Below, piece after piece: positions 62,148-64,000 of a stretch of 64,000 nucleotides of DNA. The stretch spans positions 186,001 through 250,000 of the forward strand of contig CAKTMF010000001.1 of NCBI GenBank assembly GCA_934573855.1, given 5' to 3'. Below the pieces are notes generated by a model. It worked only from the letters and a program-made list of their open reading frames with translations, ran no database searches and had not been told where the DNA came from. The first letter of the stretch is position 1; each line of letters starts with the position of its first letter. This DNA comes from an uncultured Oscillospiraceae bacterium. Lineage in GTDB: Bacteria; Bacillota; Clostridia; Oscillospirales; Oscillospiraceae. A program made the position numbers and the translations under genes.

Positions 62148-63272
62148 ATGCTTTATAAAAACGCTTATATTTATACGAAGGACAGACGCTTCGTACACGG
62201 CAGCTTTCGGGTCGAGAACGGTATTTTTACCGAGTTACTGGACACCGTCCCCGAGGAGAGCGGCGTGGAGCTGGGAGGGGCCTGCGTCATCCCCGGCCTT
62301 GTCGACATTCATACCCACGGCAACTCCGGCGCGGATTTTTCCGACGGGGAGCTTGAGGGACTGAAAAAAATGGCGGCATACAGCGCGAAAAACGGAGTTA
62401 CCTCCTTCGCGCCAACCTCCATGACCCTGCCCTACGATGTCATTGCGGGAGCTTTTGACACCGCCGTGCGCTACCGTGCGGACAGACCGGAGACCGGCGC
62501 GCGCGTCATGGGCGTCCACATGGAGGGTCCGTATTTCTCGGAGAAGAAAAAGGGCGCGCAGAACGCGGATTATCTCAAGCTGCCCGACTACGAGGGTTTC
62601 AGGACCCTGTACGATAACTGCGGCGGTATCGTCCGTATCGTCGACGTGGCGGCGGAGCTTGACGGCGCGGCTGGATTTGCCGCACAGGCCTCGAAGCTCT
62701 GCACCGTCTCCATCGCCCATACCGACGCCGCCTATGAGGACGCCTGCCGTGTGCTGGACGCGGGCGCGACCCACCTTACGCACCTTTTCAACGCCATGCC
62801 GCCCATACACCACCGCAGGCCCGGCGTCATCGGCGCCGGTGCTGAGCGGGAGAATGTCGTCGCGGAGCTTATCTGCGACGGGCTGCATGTACACCCCAGC
62901 ATTATCCGCATGGCTTTCCGGCTTTTCCCCGGGCGTGTGTGTATCATATCCGACTCCCTGCGCTGCTGCGGCATGCCCGACGGTGAGTACGAGCTGGGCG
63001 GGCAGCAGGTGTTCCTGAGCGGCGGCGTCGCCCGTCTCGCGGACGGGACGCTGGCCGGCTCGGCCACGAACCTCTACACCTGCATGCAGAACGTCGTCCG
63101 CTTCGGCATACCGGCGGAGGACGCCGTTGCCGCCGCCACCATCATCCCGGCGCGGGAGATAGGCTGCGCGGACACGGTCGGCTCCATAGAGCCGGGCAAG
63201 CTCGCCGACTTCGTCGTCTGCGGCAGTGAGCTTGAGAGAAGGGCCGTATATATCGGCGGCGTAAGAGTGTGA
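62148..63272 (+). CDS. nagA: N-acetylglucosamine-6-phosphate deacetylase
   Basis: NagA, 374 residues from ATG 62148 (GGAGGT 7 bases upstream). Metal-binding GLVDIHTHGNSGADFSDGE, GVHMEGPYFS, SIAHTDA, THLTHLFNAMPPIHHRRPG and ISDSLRCCGMPDGEYELGG follow the family order. It removes acetate from GlcNAc-6-P in amino-sugar use and wall recycling. nagB is not adjacent. A strong hairpin and a repeat element follow. Confidence 0.96.
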   Translation: MLYKNAYIYTKDRRFVHGSFRVENGIFTELLDTVPEESGVELGGACVIPGLVDIHTHGNSGADFSDGELEGLKKMAAYSAKNGVTSFAPTSMTLPYDVIAGAFDTAVRYRADRPETGARVMGVHMEGPYFSEKKKGAQNADYLKLPDYEGFRTLYDNCGGIVRIVDVAAELDGAAGFAAQASKLCTVSIAHTDAAYEDACRVLDAGATHLTHLFNAMPPIHHRRPGVIGAGAERENVVAELICDGLHVHPSIIRMAFRLFPGRVCIISDSLRCCGMPDGEYELGGQQVFLSGGVARLADGTLAGSATNLYTCMQNVVRFGIPAEDAVAAATIIPAREIGCADTVGSIEPGKLADFVVCGSELERRAVYIGGVRV

Positions 63273-63296
63273 TATTGTAATGTGATATTGTAAAAA

Positions 63297-63332
63297 GACC
63301 GACGGCTCCGGGATACTCCGGAGCCGTCGGTC
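63297..63332 (+). terminator. Terminator of nagA
   Basis: GACCGACGGCTCCGG / CCGGAGCCGTCGGTC, a 15-bp perfect stem with loop GATACT. The repeat element begins exactly at its 3' foot, and its last 12 bases recur on the element's far side. Confidence 0.8.
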
Positions 63333-63540
63333 GAGACTGTCAAAAAACTCACTCCGCAACTCACTGAGACAGAGCAGCGGGGGAGCGCGAGGGGGCAAGA
63401 CCCGCCTCGCAGTACAATAACCTGCCGTCAAAAGACTTGATTTATCAAGGCTTTTGAGCGAAGCAGCATTTTGAAAACTTCAAAATGTGCGGCAGGAGAA
63501 GCGCAGTCAAAAAAGTTCAAATGAACTTTTTTGACAAGCT
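63333..63540. repeat. Dispersed ~208-bp non-coding element, copy 2
   Basis: 208 bp, about 85% identical by eye to 45312-45518 and equal in layout. It is flanked by the 12-base direct repeat GAGCCGTCGGTC (63321-63332 and 63541-63552), one arm of the nagA terminator. Its ends GACTGTCAAAAAACTC and GAACTTTTTTGACAAGCT are imperfect inverted repeats. Several internal stems are shared with copy 1, for example CAAAAG-CTTGAT / ATCAAG-CTTTTG. No coding potential is visible. Confidence 0.8.
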
Positions 63541-63709
63541 GAGCCGTCGGTCTTGCTGTAACAAAGGTTCAAAACAAGGCTTCTTTTCCTTGCTCGTAGG
63601 GGAGGGGCTTGCTCCTCCCTCGCGTTGGCCCGTTCCGCACACGGGGCTTTCTTTCCCCCTCGGTCTGCCTCGCGGACAGCTCCCTGATGGGGAGCCATTC
63701 CGCCGTGTC

Positions 63710-64000
63710 TCACAGTCTGAGCTGCATCTGGACGTGCGGTATGCCGTCCTCCAGAAATTCCTCAGAGGTCTGTACGAACCCGGCCTTTTCGTAGAGCGAC
63801 CGGGCATAGACCTGCGCCTCGATAGTGATGACGTCCGCGGAGAGCTTTTCCCTCGCGGCGTTTATCGCGGCGTCCACTATCCTCGTGCCAAGCCCGCAGC
63901 GCCGCCTCACGGCGATGACGCGCCCGATAGCTGCCGTGGGGAAGGTGACCCCGGGGGGCAGCAGCCGCGCGTAGGCCGCGATACCGTTCTCATCCTTGAG
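63710..64000 (-). CDS. ElaA-like GNAT acetyltransferase, 5' end outside the window
   Basis: The frame is open from the right edge. Its 96 visible residues read AAYARLLPPGVTFPTAAIGRVIAV, then RRCGLGTRIVDAAINAAREKL (acetyl-CoA loop), then ITIEAQVYARSLYEKAGFVQTSEEFLEDGIPHVQM, the ElaA pattern. The stop is at 63710. The substrate is unknown. The gap 63553-63709 holds a GGGAGG/CCTCCC hairpin and no gene. Confidence 0.88.
   Translation of the reverse strand, partial: LKDENGIAAYARLLPPGVTFPTAAIGRVIAVRRRCGLGTRIVDAAINAAREKLSADVITIEAQVYARSLYEKAGFVQTSEEFLEDGIPHVQMQLRL

Noticed and set aside
63507..63807. Overlapping minus-strand ORFs of 68 and 96 codons
   Set aside because: One crosses the repeat element and the other shadows the ElaA-like gene in a wrong frame.

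Overview
The window looks like a chromosomal segment of a spore-forming, GC-rich anaerobic Firmicute, most likely class Clostridia near the Oscillospirales. The support is a spoIIP gene and a SleB-type cell-wall hydrolase, a PerR/reverse-rubrerythrin/rubredoxin oxygen-defence cluster, a glycine riboswitch on an AGCS symporter, a TRAP-TAXI transporter, a 2,4-diaminopentanoate dehydrogenase-like enzyme, and strong Shine-Dalgarno sites throughout. No rRNA, CRISPR array or replication origin was seen. One tRNA, Ser(UGA), is present.

Left part, 1-14.7 kb. This is a mosaic, visibly AT-richer than the rest in several blocks and full of broken genes. It holds the 3' end of a frameshifted sortase-anchored surface protein, a lipoprotein-like 3' scrap, and an fdrA remnant broken at both ends. 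The fdrA remnant closes an operon of TAXI binding protein, fused TRAP permease and IlvD/Edd-type dehydratase, which is preceded by a DUF3870 gene and an attenuator-like leader. Then come an IS256-type transposase stub, a YkvI-like permease, an ABC exporter with an in-frame amber codon, hypA with an N-terminally truncated Fe-S flavoprotein oxidoreductase, and a scar of fragments from an integrative element (ParB, sigma-like protein) beside ABC-transporter and GntR fragments. An AMP-dependent acyl ligase follows (14.7-16.4 kb).

Middle, 16.5-33 kb. The genes here are rfbBA (dTDP-sugar synthesis), an ECF sigma factor with its overlapping membrane partner, and two metal-chaperone-type GTPases, one with a long His/Asp/Cys-rich insert. 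Further on are an acyltransferase, a HAD phosphatase, an APC permease, a Nim-like flavoprotein, the PerR regulon with a 44-residue rubredoxin, spoIIP, a TSCPD protein, the SleB-like hydrolase, rsmG and plsY.

Right, 33-64 kb. This is a dense gene run of RNA-modification enzymes (RluA type, RlmD type, two tandem SpoU/TrmH paralogues), GNATs, MFS/EamA/TRIC-type transporters and an S9 peptidase. It continues with a DapB-like dehydrogenase, the riboswitch-controlled AGCS symporter and an ER-type signal peptidase. A GntR regulator diverges from a two-gene flavin/Fe-S redox operon, with a TGGTnnnACCA operator between them. A three-gene VWA / leucine-rich repeat / MoxR ATPase cassette comes next, then tRNA-Ser beside a palindromic block that repeats the tRNA 3' end. 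The window ends with glycerate kinase, a flavin-reductase-like protein with a PCP_red-like tail, DUF362, nagA and an ElaA-like GNAT that runs off the edge.

The least expected structures are two copies of a ~208-bp non-coding element, each lodged at a terminator hairpin with the hairpin sequence duplicated on the far side (45.3 and 63.3 kb). Others are the attenuator of the TRAP operon, the tRNA-end palindrome, the VWA-LRR-MoxR cassette and the GntR-controlled redox pair.
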